12,495 nucleotides of DNA, taken from the NCBI GenBank assembly GCA_026984895.1, contig JALSRF010000251.1, positions 1-12,495 of the forward strand, read 5' to 3'. The position numbers and the translations under genes are program-made. Below the pieces are notes generated by a model. It made no database searches. It was given only the letters and a program-made list of their open reading frames with translations, and was not told the DNA's origin. This stretch comes from Paracoccaceae bacterium. Lineage in GTDB: Bacteria; Pseudomonadota; Alphaproteobacteria; Rhodobacterales; Rhodobacteraceae. Shown here piece after piece: positions 1 through 6,174 of the stretch (positions are counted from its first letter, which is position 1; each line of letters opens with the position of its first letter).

Positions 1-104
1 ATCCGGCATCGCATCCCCTTGTGCCCGCGCGGGCAGCTGTGAACTGGTTTTCTGCCTCGTTATCGCACCGCCTGACGACGGGTCAATTGTCACATTGCGT
101 CACA

Positions 105-137
105 ATGGCCGCGCGATGGCCGCGCGATGGCCGCGCG
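105..137. repeat. 11-bp tandem repeat, three exact copies
   Basis: The unit ATGGCCGCGCG occurs three times head to tail at 105-115, 116-126 and 127-137. It runs directly into an alternating GC tract (to about 146), a composition that can adopt Z-DNA. It lies about 45-80 bp upstream of the candidate greA promoter and is not part of a convincing gene. The repeat is seen directly; any function is unknown. Confidence 0.9.
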
Positions 138-182
138 CGCGCGCGTGCACGCCGATTTTCCGGCGCGCGTTTGCGCGTGCTA

Positions 183-212
183 TTGACTCTGGCGAGTGCT
201 GTCGGGTTAAGA
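183..212 (+). promoter_or_regulatory. candidate sigma70-type promoter of greA
   Basis: TTGACT at 183-188 resembles a -35 box and TTAAGA at 207-212 a -10 box, with an 18-bp spacer. Transcription would begin near 219 and give a leader of about 30 nt before the greA ATG at 249. The -35 box is good and the -10 box only fair. This is a sequence resemblance, not a mapped start site. Confidence 0.45.
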
Positions 213-248
213 ACGGGCTGCTGTTGTTTCCGAAAAGTCTGGGCACAA

Positions 249-719
249 ATGGAAAAGATACCGATAACACGCGCGGGGCATACCGCGCTGAATGACGAAT
301 TGAAGCAACTGAAGTCGGTCGAACGCCCGGCCATCATCAAGGCTGTCGCCGAAGCGCGCGAGTATGGTGACCTGTCGGAAAACGCGGAATATCATTCCGC
401 GCGCGAAAAGCACTCGTTCATCGAAGGGCGGATCAAGGAACTGGAAGGCATCCTGTCGCTTGCCGAGGTGATCAACCCGGCCGATCTGTCGGGCCCGATC
501 AAGTTCGGCGCCACCGTGACTCTGGTGGACGAGGATACGGACGAAGAGCATACCTACCAGATCGTCGGCGAACCCGAAGCCGATATCGAAGCGAAAAAGC
601 TCAACATAAAGTCACCCCTCGCGCGCGCGCTGATCGGCAAGGATGTCGGCGACAGCGTCGAGGTGCGCACACCTGGCGGCGAAAAATCATACGAAATCTT
701 GTCGATCGAATACATCTGA
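249..719 (+). CDS. greA: transcription elongation factor GreA
   Basis: GreA (156 aa) enters the secondary channel of RNA polymerase and stimulates cleavage of backtracked RNA, rescuing arrested complexes. Residues 1-75 form the antiparallel coiled coil. The tip motif DLSENAEYH at 41-49 carries the acidic pair D41 and E44 that helps hold the catalytic Mg2+. Residues 80-156 are the FKBP-like domain, with the conserved SPLARALIGK at 122-131. The ATG at 249 gives the family N-terminus (MEKIPITRAG) and the usual length. The frame stays open upstream to position 21, but that extension is low-complexity, arginine-rich and lies across the candidate promoter, so I reject it. No strong Shine-Dalgarno is visible. 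The next gene starts 23 bp downstream on the same strand and is probably co-transcribed. Confidence 0.97.
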   Translation: MEKIPITRAGHTALNDELKQLKSVERPAIIKAVAEAREYGDLSENAEYHSAREKHSFIEGRIKELEGILSLAEVINPADLSGPIKFGATVTLVDEDTDEEHTYQIVGEPEADIEAKKLNIKSPLARALIGKDVGDSVEVRTPGGEKSYEILSIEYI

Positions 720-742
720 TCGCAACCCGGACCCTTTTGGGC

Positions 743-1783
743 ATGTCTGAACCAGAACGCAAAGACCCCCGCCCCATCGACCTGGGCATTTTCGCGCGCC
801 GGGTCGAAAGGGCGCCGATCACCTCGATCGAGGTGGTCGCGGCCATTGCCTCGGTCCTCTGGTTGCTGGGGACGACCGCCTTTTTCGTGTTCACCTCGAC
901 GCGCGACGGCCAGGGCCAGGCGTCGGTGAACAGCGGCAACATGGTGATGACAATGATCGCCATCTTCATGCCGGTCGCGCTGATCGGCGTTGCCGCAATG
1001 GCGGCGCGATCGGCCCGGGTGATGAAAGAGGAGTCCGAGCGCCTGCAGGCTGCCGTCAACGCCATGCGCCATACCTATATCCAGCAGCAGCAATCCGGTA
1101 TAATCGGAATGAAGCCCGAGGTCGAACGCAAGCTGGACGAAATCGCCGCCGCCCAGCGCAAGACCGATGCCGCCCTGGCCACCTTCACCTCCATCCGGCC
1201 CGCTTCCCGGGAACAGGCCGCGCGCGAAAAGAGCGCGCTTGCCCCGGCGGCGGGCGCCGAACAGGAACAGCCTTCGCTGGAACTCGGAACGCCGGCGGCC
1301 GAGCTTTCCCCGCCGCTTTCGGTTGCCGACTTCATCCGCGCGCTGAACTTTCCCGAAACGCCCGAGGACAAGGCCGGGTTTCGCGCCCTGCGCCGGGCGC
1401 TTCAGGATCGCAGTTCGGCACAGCTTGTGCAGGCCGCCCAGGATGTGCTGACCCTGCTGTCGCAGGACGGCATCTACATGGACGACCTGCCACCCGACCG
1501 CGCCCGGCCGGAAATCTGGCGCCGGTTCGCCCGCGGCGAGCGGGGCAAGGAAATGGCCGTCCTGGGTGGGATCCGCGACCGCTCCAGCCTGGCCCTGGCG
1601 GCTGGACGCATGCGCCAGGACACGATCTTTCGCGACTGCGTGCACCATTTCCTGCGCCTGTTCGACCGGACCTTTTCCGAGTTCGAGAAAACCGCAAGCG
1701 ATCAGGAGATCGCCGAGCTGACCGATACCAGGACCGGGCGCGCCTTCATGCTGCTGGGGCGGGCAACCGGCACCTTCCACTGA
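743..1783 (+). CDS. two-helix membrane protein with coiled coil, function unknown
   Basis: I do not recognise a named family. The 346-aa product has a short charged N-terminus and two membrane segments at about residues 29-53 and 67-88. A charged helical stretch at about 92-140 (EESERLQAAV, QQQQ, EVERKLDEIAAAQRKTDAAL) is predicted coiled coil. An Ala/Pro/Glu-rich linker covers about 155-190, and a folded alpha-helical C-terminal domain covers about 195-346, rich in Arg, Phe and Leu and ending in a TGRAFMLLGRATGTFH-like tail. The layout suggests an inner-membrane anchor with a large cytoplasmic domain. A TTG lies six bases upstream, but the ATG at 743 is the more likely start. It follows greA by 23 bp and probably shares its transcript. 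It resembles uncharacterised proteins of Rhodobacterales; this is inference without a search. Confidence 0.85.
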   Translation: MSEPERKDPRPIDLGIFARRVERAPITSIEVVAAIASVLWLLGTTAFFVFTSTRDGQGQASVNSGNMVMTMIAIFMPVALIGVAAMAARSARVMKEESERLQAAVNAMRHTYIQQQQSGIIGMKPEVERKLDEIAAAQRKTDAALATFTSIRPASREQAAREKSALAPAAGAEQEQPSLELGTPAAELSPPLSVADFIRALNFPETPEDKAGFRALRRALQDRSSAQLVQAAQDVLTLLSQDGIYMDDLPPDRARPEIWRRFARGERGKEMAVLGGIRDRSSLALAAGRMRQDTIFRDCVHHFLRLFDRTFSEFEKTASDQEIAELTDTRTGRAFMLLGRATGTFH

Positions 1784-1806
1784 CCATGCCCGCCCGAAGC
1801 CGGGAC

Positions 1807-1843
1807 GCGTTGTGCGGCAGCGTTGTGCGGCAGCGTCGTGCCC
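1807..1843. repeat. 13-bp tandem repeat, about 2.8 copies
   Basis: The unit GCGTTGTGCGGCA occurs at 1807-1819 and 1820-1832, followed by a degenerate partial copy from 1833. It fills the short space between two convergent genes (stop codons at 1783 and 1861). No T-rich terminator is seen here. The repeat is directly visible; its role is unknown. Confidence 0.85.
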
Positions 1844-1860
1844 GGGGCCTCGGCCGCGCT

Positions 1861-2484
1861 TCAGGCGCGCTTCAGCAGCGCCTCGGCCTGTCGAATATCG
1901 TGCGGCGTGTTGATGTTGAAAAACGGATCGGGGCCGTCGGCGCCATCGAAAACCGCGGTGGCCGTCTCATGGCGGTCGCTCCAGGCCACCACCTTGCGCG
2001 TGCCCTCGTCAAGCGCCCGGCGCAGGTCTTCGCGCAACTCCACCGGCCAGAGGCCGAAGGTCGGCTGGCGCACAACGCCGCGTGCCGGATCCGCAACCCC
2101 CGCCAGCACGATCCGGGCCTGCTCTTCGGCGGCGACCTGCACAAACCTGCGCACCAGGTCGCGGGGAAAGAACGGCGTGTCGCCGGCGACCGTGACCACA
2201 CGCTCGCGGCCCAGACCGGCGGCCCAGTCAAGCGCACTGAGCACCCCGGCAAGCGGCCCGGCGTAGCCATCGAAGCTGTCGGCGATGACCGGCAGCCCAA
2301 GGTGCGCAAAACGGGCGGGATCGCCGTTGGCGTTCAGCGCCATCGGCCCCACCTGGGGGGCAAGGCGCGCGATCACGCGATCAAGGATGCTCCTGCCGCC
2401 GATATGCTTCAGGCCCTTGTCGCCGCCGCCCATGCGCCGGGAAAGCCCGCCGGCCAGCACAACCCCCGCCACGGCGCCGCTCAT
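1861..2484 (-). CDS. mobA: molybdenum cofactor guanylyltransferase MobA
   Basis: MobA transfers GMP from GTP to molybdopterin (Mo-MPT) to make the MGD form of molybdenum cofactor used by DMSO-reductase-family enzymes such as formate dehydrogenase. The 207-aa product has the nucleotidyltransferase signature LAGGLSRRMGGGDKGL at 10-25 (glycine-rich loop plus K23), GPLAG at 76-80 and the metal-binding AGDTPFF at 100-106 (D102). Length matches the family. The ATG at 2484 overlaps the fdhD stop (ATGA), which implies translational coupling and fixes the start; the same frame stays open far upstream, but that part is a shadow of fdhD. The last codons hold an 11-bp direct repeat (GCGCTTCAG at 1856 and 1867 on the + strand), so readthrough of the stop would nearly repeat the C-terminus. 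Confidence in function is high. Confidence 0.95.
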   Translation of the reverse strand: MSGAVAGVVLAGGLSRRMGGGDKGLKHIGGRSILDRVIARLAPQVGPMALNANGDPARFAHLGLPVIADSFDGYAGPLAGVLSALDWAAGLGRERVVTVAGDTPFFPRDLVRRFVQVAAEEQARIVLAGVADPARGVVRQPTFGLWPVELREDLRRALDEGTRKVVAWSDRHETATAVFDGADGPDPFFNINTPHDIRQAEALLKRA

Positions 2485-3365
2485 CGGTGCGCGCCCTTGC
2501 GCCGCTGAAGCCGGGGCTCGTCGGCCACGGCCCGCGGATCCGCGTCGCGCACCAGCCGGTCCTCGCCGGACAGGCAGAGGAAGCGCCGCCCGCGCAGACG
2601 CCCGATCAGCGTCATGCCCACCTGGCGCGCGATTTCCACCCCCCAGGCGGTGAAACCCGACCGCGAGGCCAGCACCGGAATGCCCATCACTGCCGTCTTG
2701 ATCACCATTTCCGAAGTCAGCCGCCCGGTGGTGTAAAGCACCTTGTCGGCGCCGCTTTCCCCTTCGCTCAGCATCCAGCCGGCAACCTTGTCCACCGCGT
2801 TGTGGCGGCCGACATCTTCCATGTAGACCAGCGGCCGGTCCGCCTTGCACAGCACCGTTCCATGGATGGCGCCGGCGCTCAGATACAGGCTGTCGGTGCG
2901 GTTGATCCTGTGGGCAAGCGCATACAGCCACGAGGTGCGCAGTTCTGCCGGCGGCAGGCGCACGCCTTCCAGCCCCTCCATCATGTCGCCGAACACCGTG
3001 CCCACGGCACAGCCCGACGTGCGGGTTTTCCGTTTCAGCCTTTCTTCGTGATCGGTCGGTTTTTCGGTGCGCACCACGACGGTCTGAATCTCTTCGTCGT
3101 AGTCGATCGCGCTGACCCTGCCCGCGCCCTTCAGCATGCCCTGATTCGCCAGAAACCCCAGCGCCAGATACTGCGGATAATCGCCGATGGTCATGGCAGT
3201 GACGATCTCCTGGCTGTTGAGGAAAATCGTCAGCGGGCGTTCCTCGATCACCGCGACTTCCTGCCTGGCGCCGGTCTGGTCGCGGCCAGCCAACCTGCGT
3301 GTCAGCCCCGGTTTCGCCGGGTCGGGCGCAATCCGATAGTCGCCTGAGCCAATTCGATCTGTCAT
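2481..3365 (-). CDS. fdhD: formate dehydrogenase accessory sulfurtransferase FdhD
   Basis: FdhD passes sulfur from an IscS-type desulfurase to the molybdenum cofactor, which formate dehydrogenase needs for activity; it acts in the cytoplasm. The 294-aa protein shows PLTIFLN at 44-50, the loop SGCAVGT at 117-123, GAIHG at 165-169, EDVGRHNAVDK at 183-193 and TTGRLTSEMV at 212-221, all typical of the family. The active loop holds one cysteine (C119), whereas E. coli FdhD has a CxxC pair. The start at 3365 is chosen because GGGGAGG lies five bases before the ATG; an in-frame start 20 codons earlier lacks this site. mobA follows with an ATGA overlap, so the two form a maturation operon. No formate dehydrogenase structural gene is in the window. 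Confidence 0.96.
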   Translation of the reverse strand: MTDRIGSGDYRIAPDPAKPGLTRRLAGRDQTGARQEVAVIEERPLTIFLNSQEIVTAMTIGDYPQYLALGFLANQGMLKGAGRVSAIDYDEEIQTVVVRTEKPTDHEERLKRKTRTSGCAVGTVFGDMMEGLEGVRLPPAELRTSWLYALAHRINRTDSLYLSAGAIHGTVLCKADRPLVYMEDVGRHNAVDKVAGWMLSEGESGADKVLYTTGRLTSEMVIKTAVMGIPVLASRSGFTAWGVEIARQVGMTLIGRLRGRRFLCLSGEDRLVRDADPRAVADEPRLQRRKGAHR

Positions 3366-3370
3366 CCGAT

Positions 3371-3377
3371 CCTCCCC
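3371..3377 (-). promoter_or_regulatory. Shine-Dalgarno site of fdhD
   Basis: On the minus strand GGGGAGG stands five bases before the ATG at 3365. It settles the choice between this start and the upstream in-frame one at 3425. Confidence 0.8.
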
Positions 3378-3542
3378 CCCTGGTCGCACGCTCTCTGCCG
3401 GTGCAGGTTTCCATACTAGGACCAACCCGCAGGCGCCGCTACCGGCAAATCCGCCTGTGTCTGGCTTCGGGCCGCCTCGCCGGGCGGGGCGAAGGTTTCG
3501 GTTTCGCTTGCGTGCGCGTGCGCGCCCGCGCCGCTATCGCGC

Positions 3543-3579
3543 AAAAACCGGGAAACGTTCTCGGGGCGGTGGTTTCCGG
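3543..3579 (-). terminator. candidate intrinsic terminator of the ctaH-lipoprotein unit
   Basis: Read on the minus strand, CCGGAAAC (3579-3572) can pair with GTTTCCCGG (3556-3548), leaving one bulged C and a 15-nt loop, and is followed at once by TTTTT (3547-3543). This is the only stem plus T-tract I found in the window. It lies about 105 bp after the lipoprotein stop and upstream of fdhD, so it would separate the two transcription units. Confidence 0.5.
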
Positions 3580-3584
3580 CAGCC

Positions 3585-3604
3585 GTGCACCAGAGTGCAC
3601 CAGC
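3585..3604. repeat. 10-bp tandem repeat, two copies
   Basis: GTGCACCAGA at 3585-3594 is followed by GTGCACCAGC at 3595-3604. Each copy contains the palindrome GTGCAC. The pair lies just beyond the terminator stem in the gap between the lipoprotein gene and fdhD. Confidence 0.8.
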
Positions 3605-3631
3605 CGCGCCCCGGACGCGCCCCAAGACGCA

Positions 3632-3665
3632 CCGCTGCACCTCGCGGGCCGCTGCACCTTGCGGA
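3632..3665. repeat. 17-bp tandem repeat, two copies
   Basis: CCGCTGCACCTCGCGGG at 3632-3648 is followed by CCGCTGCACCTTGCGGA at 3649-3665, with two mismatches. Both copies share the TGCACC core with the neighbouring 10-bp repeat, giving four TGCACC cores within 75 bp. Confidence 0.8.
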
Positions 3666-3682
3666 GCGCGCGCGGTTCGCGC

Positions 3683-4348
3683 TCAGGTGCCGCCCGGCGC
3701 CATCGCCGCCTGCTGGACGTAAAAGGCGGGCGGAGCCTGCAAGAGCCGCCCCTTGTTGTCATCCGGGTCGTTGTCACGCGCAATCCTGGTGGTGACCCCG
3801 GGCAGCTTTGCGAACGCGCGCGACAGGCGCTTGGGGAACCATGTCCTGGGAATGGATTCAAAACCCGGCAGGCCGCGCAGGATCCCGGATGTCGCGAAAG
3901 CGCACTGTGCCTTGGGCACGGCCCCGTATTCCTGCACCCGCTGAATGGCAAGTTCGGCCACCTGGGGCGATACGCTGATTTCCTGGATGACGGTGTGGTA
4001 AGTGATGCGGGTGTGATAGTCTATGTAGAACGCCACGATCGGATCCGACATGCCATAGTGCACGTCGTTACGCTCGGGCAGTTGCGGATGATACCAGGTG
4101 CCGGCCGGATCGAACAGCACCCGCTGCGAACCGTTGATCAGCAGCCCCGTGTGGGCGCCGGCGCCCGAACGGTTGCTGACCACGGTAAAAAGCGTGATCT
4201 TCGGCGGTTTGCCATCGCTGTAACGCGCGCGCGCCACCTCTGCGTCCGACGCCCATTTCGGCTCGGCCGGGCCGACGCACCCCGCCAGCGACAGCACCAG
4301 AAAACCGGCGATCAGCAACAGGAGCGGACGGGCCACCTTCCGGTTCAA
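3683..4348 (-). CDS. lipoprotein, putative permuted papain-fold cysteine hydrolase
   Basis: The 221-aa product begins with a lipoprotein signal: basic n-region (NRKVARP), hydrophobic core at about 9-20 and lipobox LAGC with the acylated cysteine at 24. The mature part contains GAHTGLLI at 64-71 followed by VLFDPAGTW at 77-85, and later AQCAFATSGILRGL at 147-160. A histidine early and a cysteine before a helix late is the order of circularly permuted NlpC/P60-like (papain-fold) enzymes, so H66 and C149 are the proposed catalytic pair; this is inference. No residue after the lipobox marks inner-membrane retention clearly. The start is the TTG at 4348, which overlaps the ctaH stop (TTGA) and gives a normal signal peptide. 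An in-frame ATG at 4402 would add 18 residues and overlap ctaH by more than 50 bp. A GC-rich hairpin (3664-3670 with 3678-3684) covers the stop. The substrate is unknown. Confidence 0.8.
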   Translation of the reverse strand: MNRKVARPLLLLIAGFLVLSLAGCVGPAEPKWASDAEVARARYSDGKPPKITLFTVVSNRSGAGAHTGLLINGSQRVLFDPAGTWYHPQLPERNDVHYGMSDPIVAFYIDYHTRITYHTVIQEISVSPQVAELAIQRVQEYGAVPKAQCAFATSGILRGLPGFESIPRTWFPKRLSRAFAKLPGVTTRIARDNDPDDNKGRLLQAPPAFYVQQAAMAPGGT

Positions 4349-4479
4349 CCGTCCACCAGGGCCAGAAACACCAGAAACAGGAGAATGGCGATCGACGCCC
4401 ATGTAACGAATTTCACGAAACCCTCGAATGTCTTTTCGTGGTCGCGCACATCCATCTGGGAGTTTTCCGTATCCGTCAT
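4345..4479 (-). CDS. ctaH: aa3-type cytochrome c oxidase subunit IV
   Basis: This 44-aa gene is very short and easily missed. Its product has a polar N-terminus and one membrane helix at about 19-42, with the pattern MDVRDHEKTFEGFVKFVTW at 9-27 and LVFLAL at 36-41. That matches the small fourth subunit of the aa3-type cytochrome c oxidase of Paracoccus and Rhodobacter, a single helix packed on the periphery of the complex. Deletion in Paracoccus is known to have little effect, so its role is unclear. GGGGAA stands about four bases before the ATG. The stop TGA overlaps the TTG start of the lipoprotein gene. No other oxidase gene is in the window. About 100 bp upstream (4480-4579) separate it from the next operon; I see AT-rich TATTCT there but no matching -35 box. 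Confidence 0.9.
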   Translation of the reverse strand: MTDTENSQMDVRDHEKTFEGFVKFVTWASIAILLFLVFLALVDG

Positions 4480-4579
4480 CTGTTCCCCGTTCTAGCGTGT
4501 CCTGGTTTCCGGTTTCACAGGCTTTAGAATATTTTCGCGCGCGTGTCACGGGTGCGCGGGCGGGCAATTCTGCCGCAGG

Positions 4580-5068
4580 TCAGTCCTTTTCCAGTTCGCG
4601 CGCCAGACGGAAACCGATGCGCATCGGCTCCTTGTCGCCGGGCGCGCGTGCCAGTGCGCGCAGCGTCACGGCCAACTGGCTGACATGCTGGATCAGCTGC
4701 GTGCGCGCACCGGAGTCGTCGCGGCCGTAGAAGGTGACGATATCCGGGTCGAAATATCCCAGCCCTTCGATGCGCAGCGCCCCCGCGCCGCCGGCGGCAA
4801 ATCCCACGGCCACTTCCTGATCCGCGTCGATCTGTTCCTCGAAGTTACGGATATAGAGAATCAGGCGCTCGTAGGCCCATTCGGCGGGGCTTTTTTCTGC
4901 CACCGATTTGCGGGCAAGCTTTGGCGGCAGCGGTATCTGTTCGGCCGAAGCCGGCGTATCCGGGTCGGCATGGATGGCGCCAGCGCCGCAGCCCGGCGGG
5001 ACGGTGCCCGGTTGCGCTTTCCCGTCGCGCGCCGGCCGCCCCTGTTTCGCCTTCCCCGAACGCGTCAT
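4580..5068 (-). CDS. DUF6173-like conserved protein
   Basis: The 162-aa product has a basic, Pro/Gly-rich disordered N-terminus (1-57) and a compact domain at about 60-155. That domain has a SPAEWAYERLILYIRNFE helix, then beta-type segments with EVAVGFA, LRIEGLGYFDPDIVTFYG at 98-115, a TQLIQHVSQLAVTLRAL helix at 123-139, and an RIGF strand near 150. The EGLGYxxPDxxxFxG and QLIQHVSQ motifs match my memory of the DUF6173 family of alphaproteobacteria; the family number should be treated as tentative and the function is unknown. The ATG at 5068 overlaps the stop of the upstream hydrolase gene (ATGA), so translation is probably coupled; an ATG nine codons earlier is rejected for that reason. It is the last gene of the dehydrogenase operon. 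Confidence 0.82.
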   Translation of the reverse strand: MTRSGKAKQGRPARDGKAQPGTVPPGCGAGAIHADPDTPASAEQIPLPPKLARKSVAEKSPAEWAYERLILYIRNFEEQIDADQEVAVGFAAGGAGALRIEGLGYFDPDIVTFYGRDDSGARTQLIQHVSQLAVTLRALARAPGDKEPMRIGFRLARELEKD

Positions 5069-6174
5069 CCATCGGCCTTTCGCTGCCACAGCCATGCACC
5101 GTCGTCACGGCGCCAGCGCGTGATCCGGCCCAGCCGGAACAGGTGGTTCACATGGGCCACCGCCTCGACCAGCGCCAGGCCGTATTCTGCCTCGCCGATC
5201 CGGCGTTTGAAAAGGAGGGCAAAGCACTGCGCCGCGGTGCGCGGCGTTTCCAGGTGGGCCAGCAGGCGGGCAAGCGCGCCGTGGTGGTTGTCGATCATCT
5301 GGCGCAGCCGCACCGGCAGACCGGTGAACGGCAGCTTGTGCCCCGGCAGGACCAGCTGCGCCGGCCTGGCAAAGGCTTCGAGCCTTTCGCAGGAGGCAAG
5401 CCATTCGGCCAGCGGGTCGGCCTCGGGCTCGGTGGCGTAGACGCCGATGTTGGGCGAGATGGTGGACAGCATCTGGTCGCCGCCGATGACCAGCGCGCCA
5501 TCCTCGTCCCACAGCGTTGCGTGTTCGGGGGCATGACCGTTGCCGATGCGCACGCGCCAGTGCCGCCCGCCAAGGGTCATCCGCTCGCCTTCGACGATCC
5601 GGCGGAACCCCAGGGGCAGCGGCGCCACCGCGTCGGCAAAGTTGAACGGGCGCTCCTTCAGGCGCTTTTCATAGATGGCAGCATCCATTCCCGCCGCCCG
5701 CCAGAAGGCCAGCGTTTCGTCAACCGGCCGTTCGTGCACATCCAGCACAAGCATGCGCGCGAAAAGCCAGGCGGTGCGCGTCGTCATCAACGTGGCCCCG
5801 TGGCGGGTCTGAAACCAGCCGGCAAGACCGATGTGATCCGGGTGATGATGGGTCACCAGCACCCGGCGAACCGGCTTTCCCGCCAGCGGGCCGCAAAGCA
5901 GGCTGTCCCAGATTTCCCGCGATTTCCGGGTATCGAGACCGGTATCGATCACGCACCATCCGTCGCCCTCGTCCAGTGCGTAGACATTCACGTGATCCAG
6001 CGCCATCGGCAGCGGCAGGCGCATCCAGAGCACGCCGTCGGCGACCTCGCGCGCCTCGCCCGGCCCCGGCGGCACCTCCATCGGGTGAGAAAGCACGGCC
6101 TCGGCGCCCGGCGCGGTTTCATCTGCCCCGGCCCTGTCAGCCCGGTGCGCAGGCGTTTTTCCGGCGGCGGTCAT
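5065..6174 (-). CDS. metallo-beta-lactamase-fold hydrolase
   Basis: The 369-aa protein has the metal-binding set of the metallo-beta-lactamase superfamily: THHHPDH at 108-114 (H109, H111, D113, H114), H214 in GNGHAPEH, D233 in IGGDQ and H279 in LPGH, a complete dinuclear site. It resembles the glyoxalase II/LACTB2-like branch, and residues from about 295 to the end (helices, then LFRLGRITRW) look like the winged-helix tail of that branch. The true substrate is unknown; a thioester such as an acyl-CoA or glutathione adduct fits both the fold and the neighbouring acyl-CoA dehydrogenase, but this is inference. The first ~40 residues are Ala/Pro-rich and probably disordered. The ATG at 6174 overlaps the dehydrogenase stop (ATGA), which fixes the start against a frame open for 83 more codons. 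No signal peptide is seen, so it is cytoplasmic. Confidence 0.92.
   Translation of the reverse strand: MTAAGKTPAHRADRAGADETAPGAEAVLSHPMEVPPGPGEAREVADGVLWMRLPLPMALDHVNVYALDEGDGWCVIDTGLDTRKSREIWDSLLCGPLAGKPVRRVLVTHHHPDHIGLAGWFQTRHGATLMTTRTAWLFARMLVLDVHERPVDETLAFWRAAGMDAAIYEKRLKERPFNFADAVAPLPLGFRRIVEGERMTLGGRHWRVRIGNGHAPEHATLWDEDGALVIGGDQMLSTISPNIGVYATEPEADPLAEWLASCERLEAFARPAQLVLPGHKLPFTGLPVRLRQMIDNHHGALARLLAHLETPRTAAQCFALLFKRRIGEAEYGLALVEAVAHVNHLFRLGRITRWRRDDGAWLWQRKADG

Larger units (their letters stand above)
3366..3682. other. 317-bp non-coding gap between lipoprotein gene and fdhD
   Basis: No convincing gene is present. A 74-codon minus-strand frame at 3416-3640 has no family features and spans the terminator candidate and part of the repeats. 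The gap holds, from the lipoprotein side, a GC-rich hairpin at the stop codon (3664-3684), two short tandem repeats (3632-3665 and 3585-3604), an intrinsic terminator candidate (3543-3579) and about 170 bp of fdhD leader. I find no clear promoter boxes in that leader; TAGTAT on the minus strand near 3411-3416 could be a -10 box but has no matching -35 box. Confidence 0.6.

Noticed and set aside
21..248. N-terminal extension of GreA by 76 residues
   Set aside because: The extension is arginine/alanine-rich from the GC repeat, covers the candidate promoter and is not part of the GreA family, which starts at MEKIP.
554..1780. Long minus-strand frame opposite greA and the membrane protein
   Set aside because: It is a GC-driven shadow with low-complexity Gly/Arg/His content and no family features, running against two supported genes.
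2485..3414. Upstream extension of MobA to a 517-residue fusion protein
   Set aside because: This part of the frame overlaps fdhD in another phase and has no protein-like motifs. MobA itself begins at the ATGA overlap.
3366..3540. Molybdenum-cofactor riboswitch in the fdhD leader
   Set aside because: Considered because of the genes downstream, but I could not find the conserved helices of that riboswitch class by eye. A covariance-model search would decide.
3416..3640. 74-codon minus-strand frame in the gap before fdhD
   Set aside because: It has no ribosome-binding site or family features and crosses the terminator candidate and part of the tandem repeats.
5069..5095. Earlier ATG for the DUF6173-like gene
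   Set aside because: The ATG at 5068 forms the ATGA overlap with the upstream stop, the same arrangement as the other junction in this operon.
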